From assembly GCA_019636175.1 (NCBI GenBank), contig JAHBYC010000011.1, forward strand, positions 1-64,000: a stretch of DNA of 64,000 nucleotides, in the 5' to 3' direction. A model generated the notes under the pieces. The model saw only the letters and a list, made by a program, of their open reading frames with translations, had not been told where the DNA came from and did not search any database. The DNA is from Caulobacter sp. (GTDB lineage Bacteria; Pseudomonadota; Alphaproteobacteria; Caulobacterales; Caulobacteraceae). The position numbers and the translations under genes are program-made. This document shows, in pieces, positions 36,451 through 44,050 of the stretch; positions within the stretch are counted from its first letter, which is position 1; each line of letters starts with the position of its first letter.

Positions 36451-36809
36451 CGACCGGATCCTTCGATGAGTCGCCGCCACCAGGGACGCCGCCTGACCAG
36501 GCTGGTGGCTGTCGCCCGCGCCTCCGCCTCGCAGCGGTCCAGAATCCACAGCATCGTCGCACTGCGGTCATTGGCGGCTTCCAGCCGGCCGGTCTGGGCA
36601 TCGGCGAAGGCGACCCAACCGCCGACGCTGTTGTCCGCCGGCGGGGGCGCGCCGGCTGTGTCAGCGCGCAGCTGGGGCGGAATCCGCCCGCCGCAATCCA
36701 GAACAACCGGGATGGTCACGGTAGAGGGCCCCCCGGCACAGGCTGACAAGGCCAGCATGGCCGGCAGCACCCGCAGAGGCCCTGGCGTCCGGCGTCGACA
36801 GGATTTCAT
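36447..36809 (-). CDS. Outer-spanin-like lipoprotein
   Basis: The 120-aa protein has a lipoprotein signal (LRVLPAMLALSACAGG) and then a proline-containing periplasmic part. GGAGAG lies ahead of the ATG at 36809. Its first 149 bases lie inside the inner-spanin-like gene in another frame, the arrangement of Rz/Rz1 pairs of phages that disrupt the outer membrane at lysis. The family is not proven: Rz1 proteins are usually shorter and proline-rich. Confidence 0.6.
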   Translation of the reverse strand: MKSCRRRTPGPLRVLPAMLALSACAGGPSTVTIPVVLDCGGRIPPQLRADTAGAPPPADNSVGGWVAFADAQTGRLEAANDRSATMLWILDRCEAEARATATSLVRRRPWWRRLIEGSGR

Positions 36810-37071
36810 CTCGACTCTCCATTTCGCGAACAGCTCGGTCCGCCTGTCTCTGGGCCATCGCCGCAACCGCTTCGGCCGCGGCGTCCGCGGAATTGCTCCG
36901 GGCGCTGGCAATCGCCGCCCCCGCCTGGATTCGCGCGGCCGAGTCCGCCTGCCGGCGCCCGCCGACATAGGCAAATGCGGCCCACAGCAGCAGGACGAAG
37001 ATCGTCACCGCGGTCAGGATAATCAGCGGCCCCGCGGTCCTGCGCAGGAGCGCTGTCCAGTCCGCCGTCAT
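36661..37071 (-). CDS. Inner-spanin-like membrane protein
   Basis: The 136-aa protein has an N-terminal transmembrane helix (residues about 15-37, IILTAVTIFVLLLWAAFAYV). A charged helix follows (ADSAARIQAGAAIASARSN to REMESRDE) of the kind seen in Rz inner spanins. It overlaps the Tlde1-like gene by 4 bases upstream and contains the start of the outer-spanin-like gene. The likely role is bridging the inner and outer membranes at lysis. The C-terminal end is arginine-rich where frames overlap. Confidence 0.55.
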   Translation of the reverse strand: MTADWTALLRRTAGPLIILTAVTIFVLLLWAAFAYVGGRRQADSAARIQAGAAIASARSNSADAAAEAVAAMAQRQADRAVREMESRDEILSTPDARASAGAAGHAGLVSLCRGALYRDHPGCSGLRRADSAPAAR

Positions 37072-37433
37072 CGCTCCACCTCCAGGTCCCGGTCGCCGCT
37101 GGCGCTGATCCGCTCGCGCAAGGGCCGGGACAGGATGATGCAGCCTCGCGAAGCGTTCCCGGCGGCATTGTCGCCATGGATCATGAAGGCGGATCGCCCG
37201 TGGGCGTCATGCCCGACCGGGGTCAGGTCCATCGCATGCAGACCAACCCGGCGACTGTTGCGCGGCCGACCGATGCGCCAAAGGCCCCGCGGGATCGGTC
37301 CGCGAGCCACGAAGGCATCCATTTCAGGATTGTCCCGCCCCTCGGCCCGATCGACGCCGGCCCCGCTGTAGCCCCGGCCGATCCGAAGGCCGTCATGCAG
37401 CAGGAGGCCGCTGGACTGGCGATAGGTCCACAT
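37068..37433 (-). CDS. Tlde1/DUF2778-like peptidoglycan-acting enzyme
   Basis: This 121-aa protein has GPIPRGLWRIG and a C-terminal FMIHGDNAAGNASRGCIIL, which match the Tlde1/DUF2778 motif, an L,D-transpeptidase-like fold with a catalytic cysteine and histidine. Family members act on peptidoglycan stems (L,D-carboxypeptidase or exchange activity). It sits right after the holin and before the spanin-like genes, in the endolysin position, and no classical endolysin was seen here. It may serve as lysis enzyme. No signal peptide is present, so export would need the holin. Confidence 0.7.
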   Translation of the reverse strand: MWTYRQSSGLLLHDGLRIGRGYSGAGVDRAEGRDNPEMDAFVARGPIPRGLWRIGRPRNSRRVGLHAMDLTPVGHDAHGRSAFMIHGDNAAGNASRGCIILSRPLRERISASGDRDLEVER

Positions 37434-37436
37434 GCC

Positions 37437-37709
37437 TCAACCTCCCTTCGAAGGGAAATTCGTGTCAGCCGTTCCCGAAGGTTTGGGTTCGGCGCTGTTG
37501 GTGCCGCCTATGAGGGCCCACAGACCGCCGCCCAGCGCGCCATAGCCGGTCAGGGCCGCAAGCAGGTCGAGCGGCTGCGCCCGCCAGATCATGACAAAGG
37601 GCAGGGCCAGCCCCGCCAGCAGCATCGGCAGACTGTAGACCCGGCCGATCGCCCACGTCTGCCCGTCGGGCCCGGTGAAGAGGTCCCGGATCAGCTTTCG
37701 CGGCGCCAT
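37437..37709 (-). CDS. Holin-like two-span membrane protein
   Basis: The 90-aa protein has two hydrophobic segments (LPMLLAGLALPFVMIW and LLAALTGYGALGGGLWALIGG). The N-terminus is short and basic. It follows the tail protein with a TGATG stop-start overlap and precedes the Tlde1-like gene. Phage holins of this size form inner-membrane pores at lysis. A GTG three bases upstream is an alternative start. Confidence 0.65.
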   Translation of the reverse strand: MAPRKLIRDLFTGPDGQTWAIGRVYSLPMLLAGLALPFVMIWRAQPLDLLAALTGYGALGGGLWALIGGTNSAEPKPSGTADTNFPSKGG

Positions 37710-38731
37710 CACGCCACGCTGATCCCGACCCCGGCGGCGGCGGTCTTGACGGCCGCATAGTGGGCGAGATCTTCGGCGTCGGTGAGAGCGCGGCCATCGA
37801 ACAAAGCGGCATAGGCGATCTTTGCGTTGCCAGTGCCGGCGCCTGGCAGCGCAGATGACAGCGATGCCGAGGAAGCCCTGTCACGTCCCGCAGTTGTTCC
37901 GACACCACGAGCTCCAAGGGAACCACCGAGTGTTAGTCTAACTTCGGGAAAATCCCGCTGGCGTAGCACTGTTGAAATGTAGACATATTCAGAGACCGCC
38001 GGAACAGTAATAGTCGCTAGCCCACCGCCACCCTCTGCGGAATTTCGACCAGTAATGTTGGACGAACTTTGAACTATTCCGGCACTTACGACCACTCCAT
38101 CAGAGCCAGATCCGAGAGACGACGTAGTGCTGGGCTGTCCGGCGGGAGTGATCCTAATCCCACCCGACGAGGTCGACACGGCGATGCTGTTGCCTGCGCT
38201 GCCTGCCGTCAGGGCGGTCAGTTCCATCACGCTGTTTCCGGAGGGACAGAAGGCGGAAACGGCGAAGGTCACAGGGTTGGCGTTGATCAGGGCGGTCGTC
38301 GCCAGGGCGGTCGCCTGCGGCCCGGCGCCGATTGTCACCTGCATGCCGGTCGCGCCGCTGCTGACAAACGTAATGGCCTGGCCATTGATGCTCAGGGTCG
38401 CGCCGGCCGCCGGGTAGGCATCGAACCAGACCCGACCGGTCGCGGCCAGCGCCGGATTGGTCCCTACCGACGAGACGATCCCGACCCCGCTGTTTGGGTC
38501 GACCACCGCGATGATCGTGGCCTCCTCCTGCGTGACCGCGAAGCCATAGTCGATACCCTTCGGGCTGGCTGGATTGCCGTTGATGTCCATGTAGCCGGTC
38601 CCATAGGTCGGGCCGCCGATCAGGCTGGCCGTCGTGGTTCCGGTAACATGGTTGAGGAGAGAAGCGGTGCTGTCGCCGCCAAACTGATGCTCGAACACCA
38701 GGTTCGTGCTGTCGGGAGCCCAGAGGGTCAT
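37709..38731 (-). CDS. Phage tail-fibre-associated or LamG-like protein
   Basis: The 340-aa protein starts in a TGATG overlap with the tail fibre. The first part (EHQFGGDSTASLLNHVTGTTTASL) and the end (YAALFDGRALTDAEDLAHYAAV) resemble concanavalin/LamG-like phage adhesins. Residues about 110-180 (TLSINGQAITFV to TAGSAGNSI) match a beta domain often repeated in tail-fibre and sheath proteins. It probably forms part of the receptor-binding complex. Family not named. Confidence 0.6.
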   Translation of the reverse strand: MTLWAPDSTNLVFEHQFGGDSTASLLNHVTGTTTASLIGGPTYGTGYMDINGNPASPKGIDYGFAVTQEEATIIAVVDPNSGVGIVSSVGTNPALAATGRVWFDAYPAAGATLSINGQAITFVSSGATGMQVTIGAGPQATALATTALINANPVTFAVSAFCPSGNSVMELTALTAGSAGNSIAVSTSSGGIRITPAGQPSTTSSLGSGSDGVVVSAGIVQSSSNITGRNSAEGGGGLATITVPAVSEYVYISTVLRQRDFPEVRLTLGGSLGARGVGTTAGRDRASSASLSSALPGAGTGNAKIAYAALFDGRALTDAEDLAHYAAVKTAAAGVGISVA

Positions 38732-40854
38732 CAGGGAACCACCTTGTCGAAGACGGGGATGTTGCGGTGAAGCGCGTAGGTCGCGCCGTTGATCTCGAAG
38801 CTTGGTCCGTCGTTCGGTCGCCAGATATCGTTTCCAGCGATCGTCGACGCGGAGGCTCTGGCCCCATGGCGGACCGACAGGTTGGCGGGCAGGGTCGCCA
38901 CCGTATCAGCGACCAGGGTTCCGGCCGCCCCTGGGTAAGGCGGCCGCGTCAGCGCGATCTCGGTGGTCGGGGCGGCGGGGTCATAGAAGAACCAGCCATG
39001 ATTGGCCTGGGCGTAGGTTGGCGGCAGTCCAGTGGCGTAGAAGTCCCAGGCCCAACCCGCCGCCGGCAGGCCGGACAGGGTGACCTGACTGTCTCCGGTG
39101 CGGGCAAGGGTCGGGATACAGCTGTTCCAGGCCGCTCCCTGCGTCACGACCTGATGCACCCACCAACCGATATGGGCCCCGATCAGGGCGGCCTCGACCG
39201 CCGCATGGTGAACCCCCGAGCCGCCAAAACCCCGCCCCCGCCCGTTGAAGAAGAACTGGCCTTCGCCGTTCACCATCTGGAACTTGTCCGGATAGGTCGC
39301 GACCAGCCAGGCCTCGGCGTTGGCCACGAAGGGCGTAATGTCGTTGCCGCCGCGAAGATGGGCATGACTTCCGACAATGCCGACCGGGAAATCGACGCTC
39401 AGGCCAAGGATGGCCTGTTGCAGATACTGGTGAACGTCGCCGCCGGCCTTCCAGTAGTTGAAGATGTCGCTGCGGGCCTGGGTCTCGCCGATATTGTTGT
39501 CGTAGCCGTTGGCGCCCCACAGATGGGCGCCGGCGATGATCCCGATGGACTTGCCCTGCGCCACCGCCGCCGCCTTGGCCGCGGTAAACCAGGCCTCGAT
39601 CGTCGTGAACAGGCTGGTCCCATGGCTGATCTGCGCGATTGATGAGGACGACTGGCCGATGTGAACGGGCAGCACCTGCTTGCCGTGCGCGGCGTAGGTC
39701 TTTCCGTTCACCTCGGCGATCAGCTGCTCGAGCATGTCCCCGACCGCCGGGGCCAGATTGCCGCCCCAGTGGCTGGTTCCGGAAATGAATTCGACGCTCG
39801 CGGCCGGGGTGAACCCGTCGAGGCCGAATGTCCCGCCAAAATGCCTCGGTCGAATGGCGTCCAGCATGACGACCATATCGCTGGTCGTGCGGGGCAGCAT
39901 CGGCACGGCGTCAGCGTCCTCGGAGTTGGACTGCCCGGAAATGACGATGATGTTGATGTCATAGGGCAGAACCGGCGGCGGCTCGAAAATGCGAAAGGCG
40001 GAGGGCAGTCCTGAAAAGTCCGCGCCGGGAACCTTTTGCCGCACCACCGTGCCGACAACGCCGCTGTTGGCGGTATACCAGGCCGGCACGGTCCAACCGT
40101 CAGGGTCGGTGATGGCCCAGCCCTCGTCATGGCCCGCCTCCGCCGACACCGCATCAAGGAAGCCGCCCGCCGTCAGGCCCAGCGCCGAGGCCCCCTCAAG
40201 CGCCGCAGCCGCGACGCCGTCGAGCGCGATGGTCGTCTGGTCGGCCAGGGCGCCGGCGCTGGCGGCGCCCTGGGTGGCCACCAGCGCGATCTGGGCCGCT
40301 CCCGCCGCCTCGACCGCCCCTGTCGCCGTGGCGACCCCGTCGATGGCCCCGGCGATCTCACTGACCAGCCCGGCGTAGGTCAGATCGGTCCGCGGCGCCC
40401 CGGTGTCGGCATCGAAGCTCAGCACCGTTCCCTTGCGCGTCGCCGCAGGCGCCAGCTCGCCCAGACTCTCGCCCAGCGGCGCGGTCAAGCTGCGCCCGAT
40501 GTCCCGCGCCTGGTCCTGGGCGATCAGGGTCAGCCGGTCCAGCGCCGCCTCATGCGTCTCGGCCGGAAAGGCGTCGGCGGCGATATAGTCCGCCGGCTGT
40601 ATGACGGCCGTGTCGCTCCACAGCGTCAGGGTCTCGCCCGGCGCCACGGCCAGGGCCGTCGTCACCGAACCGCCCTCCGCCTCCCCCGCGCCGCTCACGG
40701 TCAGACCCCCCAGGGGGCTGCTGACCCCCTCGGCCGTGGTCAGTGTGGCGCGGATGTCCCCCGTCTCGACAAAGCGAAACGGAATGGCGAACGGTCCGGA
40801 GCCGCCGTCGCCGGCATAGCTCACAAAGCGCGCGGAAGGGGTGGTGACGGTCAT
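38731..40854 (-). CDS. Tail fibre with T7-type N-terminus and SGNH esterase domain
   Basis: The 707-aa protein has a T7 gp17-like N-terminus (residues 1-125, with FPAETHEAALDRLTLIAQD) that docks on the tail. An alanine-rich helical linker to about 245 follows. From residue 300 comes an SGNH-type domain beginning VISGQSNSEDADA (S309 in SGQSN), with the late GSGVHHAA histidine; it resembles sialate O-acetylesterase-like enzymes. It could deacetylate surface glycan during adsorption. The ATG at 40854 is the family-like start. A promoter-like motif ends 123 bases upstream. Confidence 0.8.
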   Translation of the reverse strand: MTVTTPSARFVSYAGDGGSGPFAIPFRFVETGDIRATLTTAEGVSSPLGGLTVSGAGEAEGGSVTTALAVAPGETLTLWSDTAVIQPADYIAADAFPAETHEAALDRLTLIAQDQARDIGRSLTAPLGESLGELAPAATRKGTVLSFDADTGAPRTDLTYAGLVSEIAGAIDGVATATGAVEAAGAAQIALVATQGAASAGALADQTTIALDGVAAAALEGASALGLTAGGFLDAVSAEAGHDEGWAITDPDGWTVPAWYTANSGVVGTVVRQKVPGADFSGLPSAFRIFEPPPVLPYDINIIVISGQSNSEDADAVPMLPRTTSDMVVMLDAIRPRHFGGTFGLDGFTPAASVEFISGTSHWGGNLAPAVGDMLEQLIAEVNGKTYAAHGKQVLPVHIGQSSSSIAQISHGTSLFTTIEAWFTAAKAAAVAQGKSIGIIAGAHLWGANGYDNNIGETQARSDIFNYWKAGGDVHQYLQQAILGLSVDFPVGIVGSHAHLRGGNDITPFVANAEAWLVATYPDKFQMVNGEGQFFFNGRGRGFGGSGVHHAAVEAALIGAHIGWWVHQVVTQGAAWNSCIPTLARTGDSQVTLSGLPAAGWAWDFYATGLPPTYAQANHGWFFYDPAAPTTEIALTRPPYPGAAGTLVADTVATLPANLSVRHGARASASTIAGNDIWRPNDGPSFEINGATYALHRNIPVFDKVVP

Positions 40855-40976
40855 GCGACTCCCATGGGCGCAAGGCGCGCCTGTCATTGGCTTGGGGGAG
40901 CGGCTTGTCCGGCTCGCGACACAGTCGCGGCGGGTCCGGTTGGTCGGGTTTGGCGCGCCAGAGCTGGGCGCGGGAC

Positions 40977-41004
40977 GCTATCGAAGCGGGGTCTATTATC
41001 CCAC
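40977..41004 (-). promoter_or_regulatory. Phage-type promoter-like motif D, upstream of tail fibre
   Basis: On the minus strand: GTGGGATAAT, six bases (AGACCC), then CGCTTCGATA. It shares both halves with motifs A and B and lies 123 bases before the fibre start. It probably drives the fibre-lysis block; function inferred from repeat position. Confidence 0.65.
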
Positions 41005-41025
41005 GAAAGTATCCGCAGGGCGAAA

Positions 41026-41831
41026 TCAGCCGGCGGGTCTCTTTCCGGCGGCGCGTTTCAGGGTGGCGTATGCGTGCGGCGCACCGATGCGCTTGGCCAG
41101 ATCGGCCGCCGTTTTGCCCTGCTTGTTCCTGGCGTCGGGATTGGCGCCATGTTTCAGGAGCATCCTGATACGCTGCGGACTGTTCATTCGCGCGGCATAC
41201 ATCAATGGCGTGTCGCCGCTGACCGGCGAGGCGAGATCGGCATCAGCACCTGCGTTCAGCAGCGCCGCGCGCCGCGATGGCGACAGCGCTTAGACTGGAG
41301 TCGTTCTCGAAGGCGATATTGGGATCCGCGCCCTGAGCGAGCAATCGCTTGACCCTGCCCAGGTTGCCCAATTGCGCCGCATCGTTCAGCCGGCCGGACA
41401 GTCGGGTCCGGTCGATCCAGCGCTTCTGCCCGGGCGACAGACTGGCGAAAGTCGCCGCACCACCGGAAAGTGCCCGCCGGGCAGCCACCTTGTCGCCCCT
41501 GCGCATCGCTTCCGCGAGCTCCGCGCCGTTCCTGTCAGCCTCGCCGTCAAACAGCGAAAAGGGGCTGCAGTAGACATCACGTCGCCGCGCTTCATGCCAG
41601 GCAATGATCTCGGCTTCGGAGCGAACCGCCATCCGCGGCGCTGGCTTCAGCTCTTGCAGCGCCCCGGAAGGCGCCGGATCGTTCGGCGCTGGGTCTGCCG
41701 CCATCGGGTGCTGGATTGAATTCTGGCCTTGAGTCTGGACAGGCAATACAGCCGGTCGGCGGGGCGGATGACGTTTCCACCTGGCCGCAGGCCACCAGAA
41801 TCGCCGCCAGCAGCCAAATCGCCTGTCTCAT
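41026..41831 (-). pseudogene. Ankyrin-repeat lipoprotein, broken by frameshifts
   Basis: A lipoprotein start (MRQAIWLLAAILVACGQ) leads into PPTG. The protein then continues in another frame (LPVQTQGQNSIQHPM) through HEARRR and an ankyrin repeat (LLAQGADPNIAF). A second shift near 41255-41275, in a GCGCGCGGCG run, is followed by LLNAGADADLASP and LLKHGANPDARN to a stop at 41026. Two frame changes suggest decay, though sequencing error is possible. It lies between the tail fibre motif and the LprI genes, so it was probably cargo of the phage-like region. Confidence 0.65.
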
Positions 41832-41914
41832 CGCCAACACCTCCAAGCGCGAACAAAGAAAAGACCGCGTCTCGATCAAGGCGGTAGGTAGATTCTACTC
41901 CAAAGGTCGTTCGC

Positions 41915-42433
41915 TCAGGGTCGGGCGGGAGCCTTCAGATCACCGGCCTCAAACCGTTCAAGATCCGCGCGGCGCTGGACGACCAACATCACGCTCGCCT
42001 CGGTCATTATGAGCCATCCGCCACTGCCTGTGCCGGACTGAAAGCCCACGTCACGGGCCCGAAGGTCTTCCGCCTCTCGCCACGCGGCTTGAGAGTCTTC
42101 CAGCCGCACCCGCCGGGAAGGAGAGGCCTTGCTACGCACACGCTGGAAAGTCTGGTTCAGCAAATGTTCCTGGTATCGGTACTCGACATTCATGCAGTCG
42201 ATCATGAGGGAGGTGATGCCGCCGCTCTTGTCCAGACACACCTTGTAGGATGGCCGGAGGCCGCGCTCGGCGACCGCGCAGTCGCCAACGCATTCCAGCG
42301 GCATCCAGTTGTCGTCTGGTTCAGGGGTAAGCGGAACTCGTAACGCCCCCTCTGATTGCGGGACAGGACATTTTTGTCCGCAGGCAGCCAGACCCAGACC
42401 CATTAGCAACATCAGGACAATCAGGTTACGCAT
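41915..42433 (-). CDS. LprI-like (DUF1311) lipoprotein
   Basis: The 172-aa protein has a lipobox (LAACGQ) and later spaced cysteines (CVGDC, YKVCLD, IDCMNVE), with a tail of the DUF1311/LprI type (EYRYQEHLLNQTFQRV and AAWREAEDLRARD). LprI of mycobacteria is a lysozyme inhibitor, but family-wide function is not established. Its start overlaps the stop of the upstream LprI-like gene as TGATG, so the two are coupled and probably paralogous. It is placed among phage structural genes. Confidence 0.65.
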   Translation of the reverse strand: MRNLIVLMLLMGLGLAACGQKCPVPQSEGALRVPLTPEPDDNWMPLECVGDCAVAERGLRPSYKVCLDKSGGITSLMIDCMNVEYRYQEHLLNQTFQRVRSKASPSRRVRLEDSQAAWREAEDLRARDVGFQSGTGSGGWLIMTEASVMLVVQRRADLERFEAGDLKAPARP

Positions 42434-42903
42434 CAGAACCACGACTGTGTTGCAGCCACATGCTCAAGGAAGATGATCCGTTCGATTGTGATGTAGACTT
42501 TGCATTGCCGCTCCACGGCATCCCGTGCACGGCCCTCATAATCCAGACCGATCGCTGCGCAGAATCTCTCCCGCATCATCGACCAGTTCGCACGGTTGGC
42601 GGCGACAATGCCGGCCTCCTCTCGCTGAAGAGGCATATCCGTCAAGCCGTCCAGGCGGTTCAACGTCGCTTCCTGACGCGTCAGTTCTGCGTCAGCACAG
42701 CCTAGCAAAGCCTCAGGTTCCCGCTGCAACGCCGCCTTCTCGCCCATGCATTCCCGATAGCCTGGGGTCAGCCTCGCCATCGCGGTATCGCTGTGACACA
42801 TGGCGGACGCGCAACGCAGGTTCGGCGCAGGCTGCGAGGCCGTAGCGGCTCCGGCGCTAACCGCCAGCGCGACCACCGTGGCTAACTGGAACGCACGCTT
42901 CAT
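42433..42903 (-). CDS. LprI-like (DUF1311) secreted protein
   Basis: The 156-aa protein has a signal peptide (MKRAFQLATVVALAVSAGAATASQ) and cysteines (LRCASAMCH, ECMGEKA, LGCADAE). ELTRQEATLNRL and ANRANWSMMRERFCAAIG follow the DUF1311/LprI pattern. It lies upstream of and is coupled to a second such gene. A promoter-like motif (E) lies about 197 bases before the start, with a hairpin between. Its presence beside a virion muramidase suggests inhibition or control of lysozyme activity, which is speculative. Confidence 0.65.
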   Translation of the reverse strand: MKRAFQLATVVALAVSAGAATASQPAPNLRCASAMCHSDTAMARLTPGYRECMGEKAALQREPEALLGCADAELTRQEATLNRLDGLTDMPLQREEAGIVAANRANWSMMRERFCAAIGLDYEGRARDAVERQCKVYITIERIIFLEHVAATQSWF

Positions 42904-43047
42904 CCGCATTGCTCTCACTGATGTGAGATCAGACTGCCACACCAAAGCGAACAAATAAAGAACTTCCTGCGGCTGGGTGAACCTGTGGGCAGGTCGAGCA
43001 TGCGGCAGAAGTCCGGCCCTCTAATCCCGGTCCGAACCCGGAAGCAA

Positions 43048-43083
43048 AGCGTTTGGCCGGGCCCGAATTGGGCGCCAAACGCT
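43048..43083 (-). repeat. Hairpin between motif E and the LprI-like genes
   Basis: AGCGTTTGGC and GCCAAACGCT are a perfect 10-bp inverted repeat with a 16-base loop. It falls in the leader between promoter-like motif E and the start at 42903. It could be an attenuator-like structure or a terminator; there is no T-run on the minus strand. The rest of the 342-base gap (42904-43245) shows no gene. Confidence 0.5.
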
Positions 43084-43099
43084 AGAGACGCGACGGTCG

Positions 43100-43112
43100 C
43101 CTATTATCCCAC
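43100..43112 (-). promoter_or_regulatory. Promoter-like motif E, upstream of LprI genes
   Basis: On the minus strand it reads GTGGGATAATAGG, identical to the first half of motif A. The second half is not conserved (GCGACCGTCGCG). It lies before the LprI-like pair and at the end of the 43.2-44.0 kb gene. It is the least complete of the five copies. Confidence 0.5.
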
Positions 43113-43245
43113 AGAGCGGAGTCTAGGGCGACATCAGCGCAAGTCATAGCGGCCTTGAGACGCGGTCCGATCATCAATTGCCGGGTGCTGTCTCGGCGGC
43201 ATCGGAAGTGGCCCGCAAGCGGACCATTGCCGCTCGATCGGAGCG

Positions 43246-43998
43246 CTAATCTACATAGGTTACCGTATAGTCGTCCTGAAACAGCATGATTGGGCCGATA
43301 TCATCGGCTTTCATCAACAAAAATTCAGTGAAATTTTTCAATATTTCTAAGTTATTTAATTTATCTTTTCGTCTCGTGAATACCGCCAAACGATCACATA
43401 TCGAATACTTACCTTTCTCAATTTCATTTCCCTCGGCACAATCGCCCCTATAGAATAAGTAGACAGCGCTCAACCTCCCCTTTGAAGAGTATACTACTGC
43501 TGTGCGGCTGCTGCCTTCGTGGCCTCGGTGACCCCAAGCCACCCGACCGCCTCCCGAAATTCCAATTGTCGGCGAAGACACCTGGAGGCCAGCTGCTGCC
43601 TGTTTGCTGATCAACCCCTTGAAGAAATAGTCTCCCCGCCGGCTTCCCAAAAACCTGGAAAGGTCTCGCTTAATGGAGTCGTAGTCGTGGCGCGAAGAAA
43701 ATGCCTTCTCGGCCGCTTCATCCAGCACGGCATAGTCTTCCGGCGGCCCCTTGGGCGACGGCGGCCAGAACATGACAACGGGTCCAGCAGGCCGCGCGAC
43801 CGCCTTTTCGGGAAGCTGCATTGAATAGCGACGACCGTCTCCGGAAGGGGTCTCTATTGGATAGGTCGCCCCGCGCTGGGGCGCCGGATTGTCCGTCGAC
43901 GGGCTGTCGCGGCCATCCGCTCTTCCACACCCGATCAAGAGCCCAAGGCAGAGCAGAATTGGCGCAACGGGCGTAGTGAGGGCCTTCGCCCGGTCCAT
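43246..43998 (-). CDS. Hypothetical lipoprotein of the phage-like region
   Basis: The 250-aa protein has a lipoprotein signal (PILLCLGLLIGCGRADG). A soluble part follows with VMFWPPSPKGPPEDYAVLDEAA and a C-terminal half that is AT-rich in DNA. I do not recognise a family. The sequence has paired basic patches (KRDLSRFLGSRRGDYF) and GDCAEGNEIEKGKYSICDRLAVF, with two cysteines that could pair. It is placed between the muramidase virion gene and the LprI genes. The base composition differs from the structural genes, so it may be cargo. Confidence 0.55.
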   Translation of the reverse strand: MDRAKALTTPVAPILLCLGLLIGCGRADGRDSPSTDNPAPQRGATYPIETPSGDGRRYSMQLPEKAVARPAGPVVMFWPPSPKGPPEDYAVLDEAAEKAFSSRHDYDSIKRDLSRFLGSRRGDYFFKGLISKQAAAGLQVSSPTIGISGGGRVAWGHRGHEGSSRTAVVYSSKGRLSAVYLFYRGDCAEGNEIEKGKYSICDRLAVFTRRKDKLNNLEILKNFTEFLLMKADDIGPIMLFQDDYTVTYVD

Positions 43999-44050
43999 GG
44001 CTTGGCCTCCCAAACCCATCTAGAACATAATGCGAACATTTGGCCTGGAG

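Noticed and set aside
41737..41753. CTGGA-N7-TACAG, resembling the CI-type operator
   Set aside because: It has a wrong half-site and lies inside the broken ankyrin gene with no promoter nearby, so chance is more likely.
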